A stretch of 64,000 nt of DNA from Segetibacter aerophilus (GCF_007991655.1 NZ_BJYT01000002.1:62001-126000), one strand, 5' to 3'; shown: positions 1 to 8,845, counted from the first letter of the stretch. Notes: generated from the sequence alone by a model not told the origin. A program made the numbers and translations.

Positions 1-60
1 TTCTAATCTTAATTCCACATAGAACGCAGGATATTTATTTAAGTAGAGAAAGTATAAAAC

Positions 61-90
61 AAAGAGGCCATGCAAGTGCACCGCCTCTTT
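61..90 (-). terminator. Rho-independent (bidirectional) terminator
   Basis: An 8-bp perfect inverted repeat (AAAGAGGC / GCCTCTTT) encloses a 14-nt loop. It is followed on the minus strand by GTTTTAT and on the plus strand by TTGTTTT. It lies 21 bp past the stop of the minus-strand operon that begins near 2118, so it most likely ends that transcript, and it could also work from the other side. Confidence 0.75.
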
Positions 91-111
91 TTGTTTTACC
101 TGAAATTTTTA

Positions 112-531
112 TTATCCCTCGGATAAGTATTGTGCATAGCAGTATCCTTCTTCCCCTGCATCTGTTCTTACCAGGTACCATTGGTCGTTAGTTTTACTGA
201 CTATTGTTACCGTTTCACCATGCGCGGCTTTTCCTACGATCGGTTGATCTGTACCAGGTCCCTTTCTTACGTTTAGGTTAGATGATTGCGTTGTGACTGT
301 TGCTTTTGAACCCGCCGACATTGCGGAAACATTGACGTTCATAATTACATCGGCCGCTCTAAAATCGGGATCAATCTTATTATAAATGTTCCAAAGGTTA
401 TCTTTTACCTGCCCGCTTGGCGCTTCGCCGTCAATGTATAACACGTTGTCTTGTTCCCTAACCTGTAAATTTTGAACACCTGCCGCAGCGGCTGCATCTA
501 TCAGCTCTTTATATTTTTCTTGTAATGCCAT
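112..531 (-). CDS. BON-like plus bacterial SH3 domain protein
   Basis: A 139-residue protein with no signal peptide. Residues about 1-65 resemble a BON/LysM-BON half (VLYIDGEAPSGQVKDNLW region). Residues about 80-139 form a bacterial SH3 domain with the typical SNLNVRKGPGTD and WYLVRTDAGEEGY motifs. SH3b domains commonly bind peptidoglycan or peptide ligands, and BON modules occur in osmotic-stress proteins such as LysM/YgaU types. It is the last gene of a four-gene minus-strand operon, 16 bp after the BON lipoprotein. The absence of an export signal leaves its location uncertain. The domain calls are firm; the role in envelope stress is inference. Confidence 0.8.
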   Translation of the reverse strand: MALQEKYKELIDAAAAAGVQNLQVREQDNVLYIDGEAPSGQVKDNLWNIYNKIDPDFRAADVIMNVNVSAMSAGSKATVTTQSSNLNVRKGPGTDQPIVGKAAHGETVTIVSKTNDQWYLVRTDAGEEGYCYAQYLSEG

Positions 532-547
532 AAAATGTTTCCTCCGC

Positions 548-895
548 TTATTTAATAGTTAACTGGTTGTTGATTTTCTTTGGTCGTAGAGACTGTAAAC
601 TTTGCATTAAATTCTGCAGCCTGCTTCTTTGAATTTCACCTGTAAGTGTTATTTCTCCATTGTTAACGGTTGCATTCACCCCGGGATAATCCTTGGTTGC
701 ATCTTTTGCCCCTGTTGTCAACGCGTCGTCTGCTGAGATCTCTACCGGAGCTGGAGCCGACTGAATTGGGGTTGTAGCCGTAGTATCTACATCAGTTGTT
801 GCGTGATTGTCCTTCTTTCCTTTACAAGAGGTAACGAAAATGCTTGTTGAGAACAGTAGTCCAACAGCAAGTAATTTGATTTTTGAATAGTGCAT
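548..895 (-). CDS. BON domain lipoprotein
   Basis: A 115-residue lipoprotein. The N-terminus has a hydrophobic segment ending in the lipobox-like SIFVTSCK, so Cys24 is the likely lipidated residue. A low-complexity Thr/Pro/Ala linker follows. Residues about 55-115 form one BON domain (ATKDYPGVNATVNNGEITL region), a fold associated with phospholipid or periplasmic surface binding. It lies 13 bp from the holin-like gene and 16 bp from the SH3 gene, so co-transcription is likely. The partner downstream also carries a BON-like half, which suggests the two proteins share a job in envelope maintenance, but this is inference. Confidence 0.8.
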   Translation of the reverse strand: MHYSKIKLLAVGLLFSTSIFVTSCKGKKDNHATTDVDTTATTPIQSAPAPVEISADDALTTGAKDATKDYPGVNATVNNGEITLTGEIQRSRLQNLMQSLQSLRPKKINNQLTIK

Positions 896-908
896 AATTT
901 GGTTTGAT

Positions 909-1259
909 TTAATAAGTATTACCGATTAAAAAATAAGAAACGAGGCTTCCTGCGACTGACATAATACAAGCTAGTATGATTGCCGTTGTGAACGAAGCGA
1001 CCTCAAAACCTGAAAAGAATTTATCAGCTATTTTTATAACTATAGCAAGTACAATAAGCCTGACAAAGAATGAAAGCAGGAAAAATGTAAACAGGTTCAA
1101 TGGAAATCTTAGTAAGGCACCTATTGTTGCATTTAATATTCCGATTACCAGTGCAACTAAAACTGCAGTACCAAAACTTCTTATTTTAACTGTAGTCATC
1201 AGTTTAGAGGCAAGCAATAAGATTGCTGCATTGATCAGTAATTGTAAGATCCAGTTCAT
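909..1259 (-). CDS. Phage-holin superfamily IV (YvlD-like) membrane protein
   Basis: A 116-residue, very hydrophobic protein with four predicted transmembrane segments (about residues 5-22, 29-50, 55-77 and 90-113). Length and pattern fit the small 'mycobacterial 4 TMS phage holin, superfamily IV' family (YvlD type) common in Bacteroidota and Firmicutes. Despite the family name, chromosomal members are not thought to be lysis holins, and several are linked to envelope stress. It is the second gene of the operon. No catalytic motif is visible. Confidence 0.75.
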   Translation of the reverse strand: MNWILQLLINAAILLLASKLMTTVKIRSFGTAVLVALVIGILNATIGALLRFPLNLFTFFLLSFFVRLIVLAIVIKIADKFFSGFEVASFTTAIILACIMSVAGSLVSYFLIGNTY

Positions 1260-1290
1260 ATTTATTATTTAATTGTTGATAATTTTGTTT

Positions 1291-2118
1291 TTAGAATCCT
1301 CCCCCAAAAATCCTTGAAAGCAGGCCGCCGGATCTACGGTATCCGCCACCGCCGCCATTTAGCATTGAGAAGATAGAACCTAAACCTCCCCCAAGTAATC
1401 CTCCTCCGCCACCAAACATTCCTCCTCCGCCACCGAACATGCCGCCGCCACTATTTCCAAACATGCCACCTCCGCCGCCAAACATACCACCCCCACGGTT
1501 TCTGTTCAGTCCGCCGGTAACCATTCTCGCCAATAGCATCGGGGCCGCGACGCCAATAAGTCCTTTTAGTAATCCGCCGCCCTTAATGCCGGCGCTTTGT
1601 AATTTATCTTTCAATCCAAGTGATGATAAGAAATCCGTTTTCTCGGGCTCTAGGGCGCCAGCAAGTGTGTTGATGTTTTGAGAACCTGGTTGAGTGGCTG
1701 TATTAGCTGTTGAAGTATTAATAGCTTTATCAGTAAAATGATCTAAGAGTGAAAACTGTTCCTTATTCACCCCTAAATAATCAGCCATCTTTTGAATGTT
1801 CTGTTTCTCATCGTCTGTGTATTCGCCATCTGCCTTTGCAAAGGCGATTAAATCGGTGACAAGAGAAAACTTCAGCTCGCTTGTTTTTAAAACATCCAAA
1901 CAACGTTTTGCGTCTTCATCTGATATTTCCTGTGCGGCGCTTATAACCGCTTCTTTTTGTTCTTGTGAAAGATTTGCAGCATCGGCAAGCTGGCTTAAGT
2001 AATCAATTTCTTCTTCCGTTGCCTGCCGGTCAGCAGTTGCAATAGATGCAATGGCACCGAGATAGGCTCCCTTCTCTGTATCACTTGAGCCTTGTAGTAT
2101 TGTTTGTGAAGTTTCCAT
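1291..2118 (-). CDS. TerB-like domain protein with Gly-rich C-terminus
   Basis: I place the start at the ATG at 2118 (METSQTIL, 275 residues) rather than at the longer frame reaching 2166, because the extra 16 residues are basic and hydrophobic without family support. Residues about 15-130 are an acidic, all-helical tellurite-resistance TerB-like module (two repeats of the ADxxATEEE / ADGEYTDDE type). The C-terminal ~100 residues are almost pure Gly with MFGGGGG repeats and Arg near the end, probably disordered. First gene of the operon. TerB modules are implicated in metal and membrane stress; the function here is not known. Confidence 0.75.
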   Translation of the reverse strand: METSQTILQGSSDTEKGAYLGAIASIATADRQATEEEIDYLSQLADAANLSQEQKEAVISAAQEISDEDAKRCLDVLKTSELKFSLVTDLIAFAKADGEYTDDEKQNIQKMADYLGVNKEQFSLLDHFTDKAINTSTANTATQPGSQNINTLAGALEPEKTDFLSSLGLKDKLQSAGIKGGGLLKGLIGVAAPMLLARMVTGGLNRNRGGGMFGGGGGMFGNSGGGMFGGGGGMFGGGGGLLGGGLGSIFSMLNGGGGGYRRSGGLLSRIFGGGF

Positions 2119-2281
2119 TTTTAAAGATTTGACTGATAGATTTAAAATTTTCGTGCCAATCGACAAAAACGGTTGTTTTTTTAACGGCTTGGGTGGATGG
2201 AGTTGGAAGAAATTTTCAAGTTGATTTGCCGCAGCTGTTTATGGTTGCTGTAAGCCTCTAAGGGCTGAATAAAGGACGTCA

Positions 2282-2301
2282 GTAAAAGTGTGCGACGCAA
2301 G
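2282..2301 (+). repeat. Dispersed GYGACRC repeat, copy 1
   Basis: Reads GTAAAAGTGTGCGACGCAAG. It is one of seven intergenic copies whose centre is the dyad GCG-A-CGC or GTG-A-CAC. This copy lies between the TerB-like operon and mdh and lacks the usual AATG tail. Confidence 0.6.
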
Positions 2302-2346
2302 AAAAGATTCTTAAGGTTTAGCAGCCCGGCTAATAGAAAAATAAAA

Positions 2347-2374
2347 AGCCCCAACAGGAAAATCCGTTGAGGCT
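2347..2374 (-). terminator. mdh terminator
   Basis: Hairpin AGCCCCAAC / GTTGAGGCT (eight of nine pairs, 10-nt loop), followed on the minus strand by TTTTTATTTTTCTATT. It lies about 35 bp past the mdh stop codon. Confidence 0.85.
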
Positions 2375-2409
2375 TGAATATGAAAAAGTTTTCTGTTTTT
2401 AATTTGGTG

Positions 2410-3339
2410 CTACAAAGTCTTTAAAACATCGTTCATGTTTCTGACTGCGTCTGCACTCTTACTAAAAGTAGTCTGTTCCTGTTCATTTAGTTTATAATCG
2501 ATGATCTTCTCCCATCCATTTCTACCGATAATAACCGGTACGCCCAAGCAAATATCGCTTTGCCCATATTCGCCATTTACGCTGACCGAACAAGAGAACA
2601 AACGTTTCTCGTCGCGAACGATGCTTTCAACCAAAGCAGCAACCGCAGCACCGGGAGCATACCATGCACTAGTACCTAAAAGCTTGGTTAACGTAGCGCC
2701 ACCAACCATCGTGTCTGCTACTATCTTCTGTTGTTGTTCCTGGCTTAAAAATTCTGTCACCGGTACGCTGTTCCAGGTAGCATAACGAATTAACGGGATC
2801 ATAGTAGTGTCGCCATGACCACCTACAACAATCGCGTTAAGGTCGTTTGGACTGCAACCCAAAGCCTGGCTTAAATAACATTTAAAACGAGCACTATCAA
2901 GAATGCCACCCATACCAATAATGCGCTCTTTAGGTACGCCGCTGCTGGTAAGAGTGAGGTATGTCATCGTATCCATTGGGTTGGAAACAACGATGATAAT
3001 TGCGTTGGGAGAATATTTTAAAAGATTTTCTGTTACACCTTTTACGATAGAAGCATTGGTGCCGATGAGTTCTTCGCGAGTCATGCCTGGCTTACGCGGC
3101 AAACCAGAAGTGATTACCACAACGTCGCTATCAGCAGTTTTAGAATAGTCGTTTGTGGAACCGGTAATGCGAGTGTCAAAACCAAATAATGCTGCGGTCT
3201 GCATCATATCGAGTGCTTTGCCTTCTGCAATTCCCTCTTTAATGTCGAGCAAGACTAGCTCAGATGCAAGTTCTTTACGGGCAATATTATCGGCACTGGT
3301 AGCACCTACGGCACCTGCACCTACTACAGTAATTTTCAT
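2410..3339 (-). CDS. mdh: Malate dehydrogenase
   Basis: A 309-residue NAD-dependent malate dehydrogenase of the TCA cycle (LDH-like type common in Bacteroidota), cytosolic. The ATG at 3339 puts the Rossmann motif GAGAVGA at residues 7-13, as in the family; the longer frame would start with TTG. An acidic residue in VLLDIKEG fits NAD preference. The substrate loop has LPRKPGMTREEL with two Arg, the SNPMDTMTY stretch gives Asn, and the catalytic His is in VVGGHGDTTMIPL. The length is typical. It is monocistronic, with its own terminator at 2347-2374. Confidence 0.96.
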   Translation of the reverse strand: MKITVVGAGAVGATSADNIARKELASELVLLDIKEGIAEGKALDMMQTAALFGFDTRITGSTNDYSKTADSDVVVITSGLPRKPGMTREELIGTNASIVKGVTENLLKYSPNAIIIVVSNPMDTMTYLTLTSSGVPKERIIGMGGILDSARFKCYLSQALGCSPNDLNAIVVGGHGDTTMIPLIRYATWNSVPVTEFLSQEQQQKIVADTMVGGATLTKLLGTSAWYAPGAAVAALVESIVRDEKRLFSCSVSVNGEYGQSDICLGVPVIIGRNGWEKIIDYKLNEQEQTTFSKSADAVRNMNDVLKTL

Positions 3340-3522
3340 CGTAACAATCAATTTTTGGTAAGAAATAATTTGAGGTGTAAAGGTAGGGTAGAAGGCAAAA
3401 GCTTTTATATTGTTATTTGAGATTTAAAATGAGCCAGGTTAAGGGACGATAGTGAATTTAAAAACAGGAGATACGTGTTTTGAGAAAGTAATAAAAAGCT
3501 CCTAAAATGATTAAAAGCTCAG

Positions 3523-3804
3523 TTACTTCTTTATCTCTACTCCTTTCCAAAAAGCGACATAATCTTTTATTTGATTTGCTGCCTGCTTTGGACTGGGGTA
3601 GAACCACGCTGCGTCTTTGTTTTTAGTTCCATTTACTTCCAGGGAATAATAAGACGCCTCGCCTTTCCACGCACAGGTAGTATGTGTACTTGAGTTCTTA
3701 AAGAATTTTCTATTCAGTGAATCTGGAGGGAAGTAATGGTTGTTTTCAACAACGATTGTGTTATCGCTTTCAGCTAAGATTTCGTTTTTCCAAATTGCCT
3801 GCAT
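3523..3804 (-). CDS. DUF427 family protein
   Basis: A 93-residue protein. The ATG at 3804 (MQAIWKNEILAESD) matches the usual start of DUF427 proteins, while the 18-residue extension to 3858 does not. It has the family signature of a small beta-rich fold: ESDNTIVVENNHYFP near the start, TTCAWKGEASYYSLEVNG in the middle and AAWFYPSP near the end. The family has no settled biochemical role. It stands alone between mdh and the tyrosine-degradation genes, which run the other way. Confidence 0.85.
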   Translation of the reverse strand: MQAIWKNEILAESDNTIVVENNHYFPPDSLNRKFFKNSSTHTTCAWKGEASYYSLEVNGTKNKDAAWFYPSPKQAANQIKDYVAFWKGVEIKK

Positions 3805-3858
3805 AGAATGAGTTTGTAACGGTTTATAAAAATTGTTTGTTAAGTGAACTTGACTCAT

Positions 3859-4191
3859 TACGTTCTTAACGTCCTATTGTTTACCCGAATGGGGGATAAA
3901 GGTCTAAAAACATCCAAAGCTAAAAACGTCTGTATAGATTGTTAAGGGCAATTAGGAAGTACTGCTCTAAATCGTTGCTAGTAAAGGAATAATTTTTGAG
4001 GTAATTAAGAAGAACTATTTTTATAAAAGATGCGCCCGGACTATCCACATAAACTCTTCTTTACCAGGCATAATTACTATGTCTGCCTAATGCAGGCGCT
4101 TGCAATTGACACGGCATTGTGAGTTTCTTATTCAATTGATGTAGCATTCGTTCCGTGTGCTACAATTATTTAACTAAAAAAACGAATTGCC
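3859..4191. promoter_or_regulatory. Divergent intergenic region with GTAGCA palindrome upstream of hppD
   Basis: No gene is visible in this 333-bp gap. It must hold the hppD promoter. At 4141-4163 there is an interrupted dyad GTAGCA-N11-TGCTAC, ending 28 bp before the hppD ATG. The central bases CATTCGTT also resemble one end of the dispersed repeat described elsewhere. It could be an operator for the catabolic cluster. I could not find a convincing TAnnTTTG box. Confidence 0.35.
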
Positions 4192-5325
4192 ATGTCAACC
4201 ATTTCTTTAGAAAAAAGAGTTATTGAAAATAATGCTGATTTTCTCCCTTTGCAGGGAACGGATTATGTAGAATTTTACGTGGGAAACGCTAAGCAGGCCG
4301 CTCATTATTACATGAGCGCTTTTGGTTTCCAGGCCATTGCTTACGCCGGCCCCGAGACAGGGATAAAGGATAGGGCTAGTTATGTAGTACGTCAAAACAA
4401 ACTCACTTTTGTGCTCACTACACCTATTCGCTCAGGTAATCCAATAGCCGATCATGTTTATAAACATGGTGATGGTGTAAAGCATTTAGCTCTCATGGTC
4501 GACAATGCAACTGATGCGTGGGATCAGACAACTTTTCGGGGTGCTGAAAGCTATGTGGAGCCGCATCGACTGCAAGATGAAAACGGTGAAGTTGTTATGA
4601 GCGGAGTAAAAATTTACGGAGATACAGCTCATTTGTTTATCGAAAGAAAAAATTATAACGGCGTCTTTATGCCAGGTTATCGTGCCTGGAGTCTTCCTCA
4701 TTTTCAACCCACTGATACAGGCTTGCTGTACGTAGATCATTGCGTTGGGAATGTCGGTCGGAACCGGATGAACCAGTGGGTTAAGTTTTACGAAGAAGTG
4801 ATGGGATTCAAGAATATTCTCACTTTTGATGATGAAGATATTTCTACCGAATATTCCGCGCTCATGAGTAAGGTAATGAGTAATGGAAACGGTTTTGTAA
4901 AGTTTCCGATAAACGAGCCGGCAGAAGGAAAGAGGAAATCGCAGGTGGAGGAATACCTTGAATTTTATGATGGCGAAGGTGTACAACACGTAGCAATGGC
5001 TACACACGACATCGTAAAAACAGTACGAGACTTAATGAGTCGCGGAGTTGAATTTTTAAAAGTTCCAAATACTTACTATGATGATTTGCTCGATCGTGTT
5101 GGACACATAGATGAAGACCTTGAACCTCTAAAAGAATTAGGTATTTTAGTTGACAGGGATAATGAAGGTTACCTGCTTCAGTTGTTTTCCAAACCTGTTC
5201 AAGACAGACCGACGCTTTTCTTTGAAATCATACAAAGAAAGGGAGCAAAGAGCTTTGGAAAAGGTAACTTTAAAGCCCTCTTCGAAGCAATTGAAAGAGA
5301 GCAGGAAGCGAGAGGGAATTTGTAA
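4192..5325 (+). CDS. hppD: 4-hydroxyphenylpyruvate dioxygenase
   Basis: A 377-residue protein of standard family length. It converts 4-hydroxyphenylpyruvate to homogentisate using Fe(II) and O2. Two VOC modules are seen, residues about 20-155 and 175-335. The 2-His-1-Glu iron ligands are recognisable: His183 in LYVDHCVGNV, His266 in GVQHVAMATHDI and Glu345 in LFFEIIQRKG. The C-terminal gate helix (GNFKALFEAIEREQ) is present. First gene of a plus-strand tyrosine catabolic cluster with hmgA and a FAH-family gene. Confidence 0.97.
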   Translation: MSTISLEKRVIENNADFLPLQGTDYVEFYVGNAKQAAHYYMSAFGFQAIAYAGPETGIKDRASYVVRQNKLTFVLTTPIRSGNPIADHVYKHGDGVKHLALMVDNATDAWDQTTFRGAESYVEPHRLQDENGEVVMSGVKIYGDTAHLFIERKNYNGVFMPGYRAWSLPHFQPTDTGLLYVDHCVGNVGRNRMNQWVKFYEEVMGFKNILTFDDEDISTEYSALMSKVMSNGNGFVKFPINEPAEGKRKSQVEEYLEFYDGEGVQHVAMATHDIVKTVRDLMSRGVEFLKVPNTYYDDLLDRVGHIDEDLEPLKELGILVDRDNEGYLLQLFSKPVQDRPTLFFEIIQRKGAKSFGKGNFKALFEAIEREQEARGNL

Positions 5326-5368
5326 GTTGTAGCTGAAAGCCGTTTGCAGAACGAAATAATAAAATAGA

Positions 5369-5473
5369 ATGAATACTGTAACCTTGGACAAGAAGAAATA
5401 TGTAATTGCCGCCGCCGTATTTGGAAGAATCTGGGTTATAGGTGCATCAATTATAAGAAAAAGTATATGGTAG
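5369..5473 (+). CDS. Possible 34-residue small ORF
   Basis: An ATG-TAG frame between hppD and hmgA encoding MNTVTLDKKKYVIAAAVFGR and 14 further residues. It has a basic N-terminus followed by a hydrophobic stretch of about 17 residues and a basic tail, like a single-span micropeptide or a remnant of a Rossmann-type enzyme start. No homologue is recognised. It may be chance. Confidence 0.25.
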   Translation: MNTVTLDKKKYVIAAAVFGRIWVIGASIIRKSIW

Positions 5474-5591
5474 CTTTTTTAAGTTTAGAAAATGAAATAA
5501 TCATATGTGATTTTGTTGTTGCAAAGCTCCTTCGCTGATGTTTTTGCTATGGTTTAGAACTACATCCTTTTCACCTTCAACACCGTTTGCC

Positions 5592-6749
5592 ATGCCATAC
5601 TATTATTCCCTGGGACAGAAACCGCAAAAACGCCACACCCAGTTCCGAAAACCTGATGGTTCATTATACTCAGAAGAACTATTTTCTACAGAAGGTTTTT
5701 CAAACGATTATTCTCTTTTATATCATGTTTATCCGCCCACTCAAATTATAAGAACAGAAAACCCTGTCGATGTAGCACCAAGGATTGCAGAAGAAAAAAT
5801 GCTGAAGCATCGAAGTTTTGAAGGCTTTAATATTAAACCGGCCGCTGACTTTTTAGAAAGTCGTATTCCTGTTTTAGTTAACAATGATGTTCATATTGTT
5901 TTAGCGTCTCCGCAAAAAAGCCTGCTAGATTATTATTACAAAAATGCTGATGCAGATGAGTTGATTTTCGTGCATGAAGGAACCGGCACGTTAAAGACCA
6001 TGTATGGTGATCTCCCGTTTTCTTATGGCGATTACCTCATCATTCCTCGCGGCACTATTTACCAGGTGGATTTCAATACAGCACACAATCGACTGTTCAT
6101 AGTTGAGTCTTTCAGCCCTATACGTTTCCCTCGAAAGTACCTGAGTAAGTACGGTCAGTTATTGGAGCATTCTCCTTATTTTGAGAGAGACCTCCGCCCG
6201 CCGCAGAATTTGCAAACACATACTGAAAAAGGAGATTTTTTGGTACGAACAAAGAAGAAAGGCGTACTGTACAATATTCATTATGCAGGTCATCCTTTCG
6301 ATGTAATTGGTTGGGATGGCTGTTGCTATCCCTATGCGTTTTCCATTCACGACTTTGAACCAATAACCGGCCGGGTACATCAGCCGCCGCCCGTTCATCA
6401 AACGTTCGAGGCGAATAATTTTGTCGTCTGTTCTTTTGTTCCGCGACTATTCGATTATCACCCCCTGTCAATTCCTGCTCCCTATAATCATAGTAATATT
6501 GACAGTGACGAGGTTTTGTACTACGTCGACGGCGATTTTATGAGCCGCAAAAATGTAACCCGAGGAATGATCACCCTTCATCCTGCAGGCATTCCACACG
6601 GCCCTCATCCCGGAACTGTTGAAAAGAGTATTGGAGCAAAAGAGACCAAAGAGTTGGCAGTTATGGTCGACACTTTTCACCCCCTTATGCTTACACAACA
6701 AGCGATAGAAATTGAGAAGCCGGGTTATACAGAAAGCTGGATAGAATAA
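5592..6749 (+). CDS. hmgA: Homogentisate 1,2-dioxygenase
   Basis: A 385-residue protein; the ATG at 5592 (MPYYYSLGQKPQKRHTQFR) matches the family N-terminus, and upstream codons are not conserved in character. It cleaves the ring of homogentisate to maleylacetoacetate. The cupin-like fold carries the C-terminal iron-binding region HPAGIPHGPHPG at about residues 330-341. Second catabolic gene, 266 bp after hppD; that gap may hold its own promoter. It is somewhat shorter than the about 430-residue proteobacterial enzymes but typical of the Bacteroidota form. Confidence 0.95.
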   Translation: MPYYYSLGQKPQKRHTQFRKPDGSLYSEELFSTEGFSNDYSLLYHVYPPTQIIRTENPVDVAPRIAEEKMLKHRSFEGFNIKPAADFLESRIPVLVNNDVHIVLASPQKSLLDYYYKNADADELIFVHEGTGTLKTMYGDLPFSYGDYLIIPRGTIYQVDFNTAHNRLFIVESFSPIRFPRKYLSKYGQLLEHSPYFERDLRPPQNLQTHTEKGDFLVRTKKKGVLYNIHYAGHPFDVIGWDGCCYPYAFSIHDFEPITGRVHQPPPVHQTFEANNFVVCSFVPRLFDYHPLSIPAPYNHSNIDSDEVLYYVDGDFMSRKNVTRGMITLHPAGIPHGPHPGTVEKSIGAKETKELAVMVDTFHPLMLTQQAIEIEKPGYTESWIE

Positions 6750-6754
6750 TTCGG

Positions 6755-6780
6755 GATCTGGTTAAAAGAGATCTTTTTTT
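6755..6780 (+). terminator. Possible hmgA terminator
   Basis: A short 5-bp stem (GATCT / AGATC) is followed directly by seven T. It starts 5 bp after the hmgA stop. The stem is weak, so termination may be partial and allow read-through into the FAH gene. Confidence 0.5.
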
Positions 6781-6805
6781 ACCTGGCAATTGTGCTACTA
6801 TTTCA

Positions 6806-6830
6806 CATTCGTTGCGTCGCACTCTTGTAC
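6806..6830 (-). repeat. Dispersed GYGACRC repeat, copy 2
   Basis: On the minus strand it reads GTACAAGAGTGCGACGCAAC followed by GAATG. It sits between hmgA and the FAH-family gene, about 115 bp before the latter's ATG. It matches copy 6 base for base over the 25-bp core. Confidence 0.7.
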
Positions 6831-6946
6831 TTTTCATTTTTAGTCAACAAGGTGGAACAGTATTCGTATCTGTAACAAAACAACCAGGTGCTACTTACTT
6901 TTCATGTTTGAAGCACTGTTTTTCTAAAACCCAAAAAAGCCATCAC

Positions 6947-7960
6947 ATGAAACTAGTTTCTTACTTCAAATCGGGTCACGACCAGTTGGCATTGTTGCAT
7001 GACGAGTACTTGTACGATACAAACAGCTTATCGCCTGATTTGCCAGCTAACATGGCTGACTTTTTAAAGAACTGGGATAAAAATTATCAAACGGCTTTAC
7101 AGGCTGTAACGGCATTGCGAGAAGGTTCGCCTTATTCCGGAAATATTATTCCGTATAACAGCGTTCAGTTGTTAGCTCCTGTTCCGCTTCCAACTTCGCT
7201 AAGAGATGCGTATGCTTTTCGACAACATGTCGCTGCCGCACGCAGAAACCGTAAGGTTGATATGATTCCTGAATTCGATCAATATCCAATCTTTTATTTT
7301 TCCAACCATCGTAGCGTTGAAGGGCCCGGAGACGTAATGTGTATGCCTGATCATTTAGAGAAACTTGACTTTGAGCTGGAGGCTGCAATCGTCATCAACA
7401 AAAAAGGAAAAAACATAAAAGCAGAAGACGCTGATCAATATATAGCCGGGCTAATGATCATGAATGACCTAAGTGCCCGGCGGTTGCAAATGGAAGAAAT
7501 GCTACTCAATTTAGGACCGGCAAAAGGAAAAGATTTTGCCACTACCACAGGCCCATGGCTTGTGACGCTTAACGAACTGAAAGAATTTGAAGCGCCTGCA
7601 AAACCAAACCACATTGGCAAAAACTGGAACCTAAAAATGACTTGCAAAGTCAACGGCAAACAAGTTAGTGAAGGTAACCTCGCCGACATGGATTGGACTT
7701 TTGCCGAAATTATCGAACGTGCTTCTTATGGTGTTGACCTTTATCCCGGCGATATCATTGGCAGTGGCACAGTCGGTACGGGTTGTTTCCTCGAACTAAA
7801 CGGAACGGGCAAATTGAAAGACAGCAGTTACCAGGAACAGTGGCTAAGTAACGGCGATAAGGTAGAGATGGAGATAGCCCACTTAGGAATATTGCAAAAC
7901 ACCATTATCGCTGAAGAAACTGACTGGAGTATTCTTAAAAGAAAACATGTAAGTAGTTAA
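6947..7960 (+). CDS. Fumarylacetoacetate hydrolase family protein
   Basis: A 337-residue protein. The ATG at 6947 (MKLVSYFKSGHDQLALLH) is preferred because the frame upstream runs through the dispersed repeat. It is expected to hydrolyse fumarylacetoacetate (or maleylacetoacetate directly) to fumarate and acetoacetate, ending tyrosine breakdown. The FAH catalytic domain runs from about residue 115 to 325. Acidic metal ligands lie in the KLDFELEAAIVI region, with the GKDFATTTGPWLV and PGDIIGSGTVGTG motifs. No separate maleylacetoacetate isomerase is seen. Followed 9 bp later by the flavin reductase-like gene. Confidence 0.9.
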   Translation: MKLVSYFKSGHDQLALLHDEYLYDTNSLSPDLPANMADFLKNWDKNYQTALQAVTALREGSPYSGNIIPYNSVQLLAPVPLPTSLRDAYAFRQHVAAARRNRKVDMIPEFDQYPIFYFSNHRSVEGPGDVMCMPDHLEKLDFELEAAIVINKKGKNIKAEDADQYIAGLMIMNDLSARRLQMEEMLLNLGPAKGKDFATTTGPWLVTLNELKEFEAPAKPNHIGKNWNLKMTCKVNGKQVSEGNLADMDWTFAEIIERASYGVDLYPGDIIGSGTVGTGCFLELNGTGKLKDSSYQEQWLSNGDKVEMEIAHLGILQNTIIAEETDWSILKRKHVSS

Positions 7961-7969
7961 ACGTTGCTG

Positions 7970-8845
7970 ATGAAATTTGATTTAAAGGATTTAACTACGG
8001 TAGAAAAGCAGTATTATTTGCAGCATGTTGTTGCTCCGCGACCCATTTGTTTTGCCTCAACCATCGATAAAGAAGGGAATGTCAATCTTAGTCCTTTCAG
8101 CTTTTTTAATATGTTTTCTTCCAATCCGCCAATTGTTATTTTTTCTCCTTCGCGGCGGGTAAGAGACAACACAACTAAGCACACTTTACAAAATGTAATG
8201 GAAGTGCCTGAGGTAGTAATTAATATCGTTTCTTACAATATGGTACAACAAACTTCCTTAGCAAGTTGTGAGTTTGCTAAAGGGGTGGATGAGTTTACAA
8301 AAGTAGGTTTTACAAAAGAGCAGGCGACTATGGTAGCACCGCCCATGGTTAAAGAAAGCAAAGCAAAACTTGAATGCAAAGTGCTTGAAATAAAATCTTT
8401 AGGCACAGAAAGTGGCGCAGGAAATTTGGTTATTTGTGAAGTGGTCTACTTGCATATAGAGGATAGTTTACTGACAGCAGAAAAAAAGTTTGATCAAACA
8501 AGATTTGAACTGGTAGCACGATTAGGGGGTGATTGGTATTGTAAAGTTTCAAAAGAAAATTTGTTCATAGTACCTAAACCGAATGCACTTATAGGAATTG
8601 GAATAGATGCCCTTCCCGAAAGTATTCGCACCAGTAAAATTCTTACCGGTAATCATTTGGGAATGCTTGCAAACGTGCAACGAGTTCCTTCGCCAGATTT
8701 GGCTTTTTCAAATAAACACCTTGAAAACCTCGATACTAAATCGGATGAAGATCAGCCGAACTATGAAGTAAAAAAGCATCAATATGCCGCACGACTATTG
8801 GATGAAAATAAGGTTGATGAGGCTTGGCAGGTTTTGATAAGTTAG
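7970..8845 (+). CDS. Flavin reductase-like domain protein
   Basis: A 291-residue protein. The ATG at 7970 is used; a TTG lies six bases earlier. Residues about 10-190 carry the FMN-binding split-barrel of flavin reductase-like proteins (VAPRPICFASTIDKEGNVNL and PFSFFNMFSSNPP are typical). The C-terminal 100 residues are an extension often found in Bacteroidota homologues. Position 9 bp after the FAH gene implies co-transcription with tyrosine degradation. It may supply reduced flavin or bind an aromatic intermediate; that role is inference. Confidence 0.85.
   Translation: MKFDLKDLTTVEKQYYLQHVVAPRPICFASTIDKEGNVNLSPFSFFNMFSSNPPIVIFSPSRRVRDNTTKHTLQNVMEVPEVVINIVSYNMVQQTSLASCEFAKGVDEFTKVGFTKEQATMVAPPMVKESKAKLECKVLEIKSLGTESGAGNLVICEVVYLHIEDSLLTAEKKFDQTRFELVARLGGDWYCKVSKENLFIVPKPNALIGIGIDALPESIRTSKILTGNHLGMLANVQRVPSPDLAFSNKHLENLDTKSDEDQPNYEVKKHQYAARLLDENKVDEAWQVLIS

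Noticed and set aside
909-1259. True phage holin indicating a prophage
   Set aside because: No other phage genes are near and chromosomal members of this family are common in stress-related operons.
1439-1681. Proline-rich frame opposite the TerB-like gene
   Set aside because: It is the complement of the Gly-rich repeat (GGN codons read as NCC).
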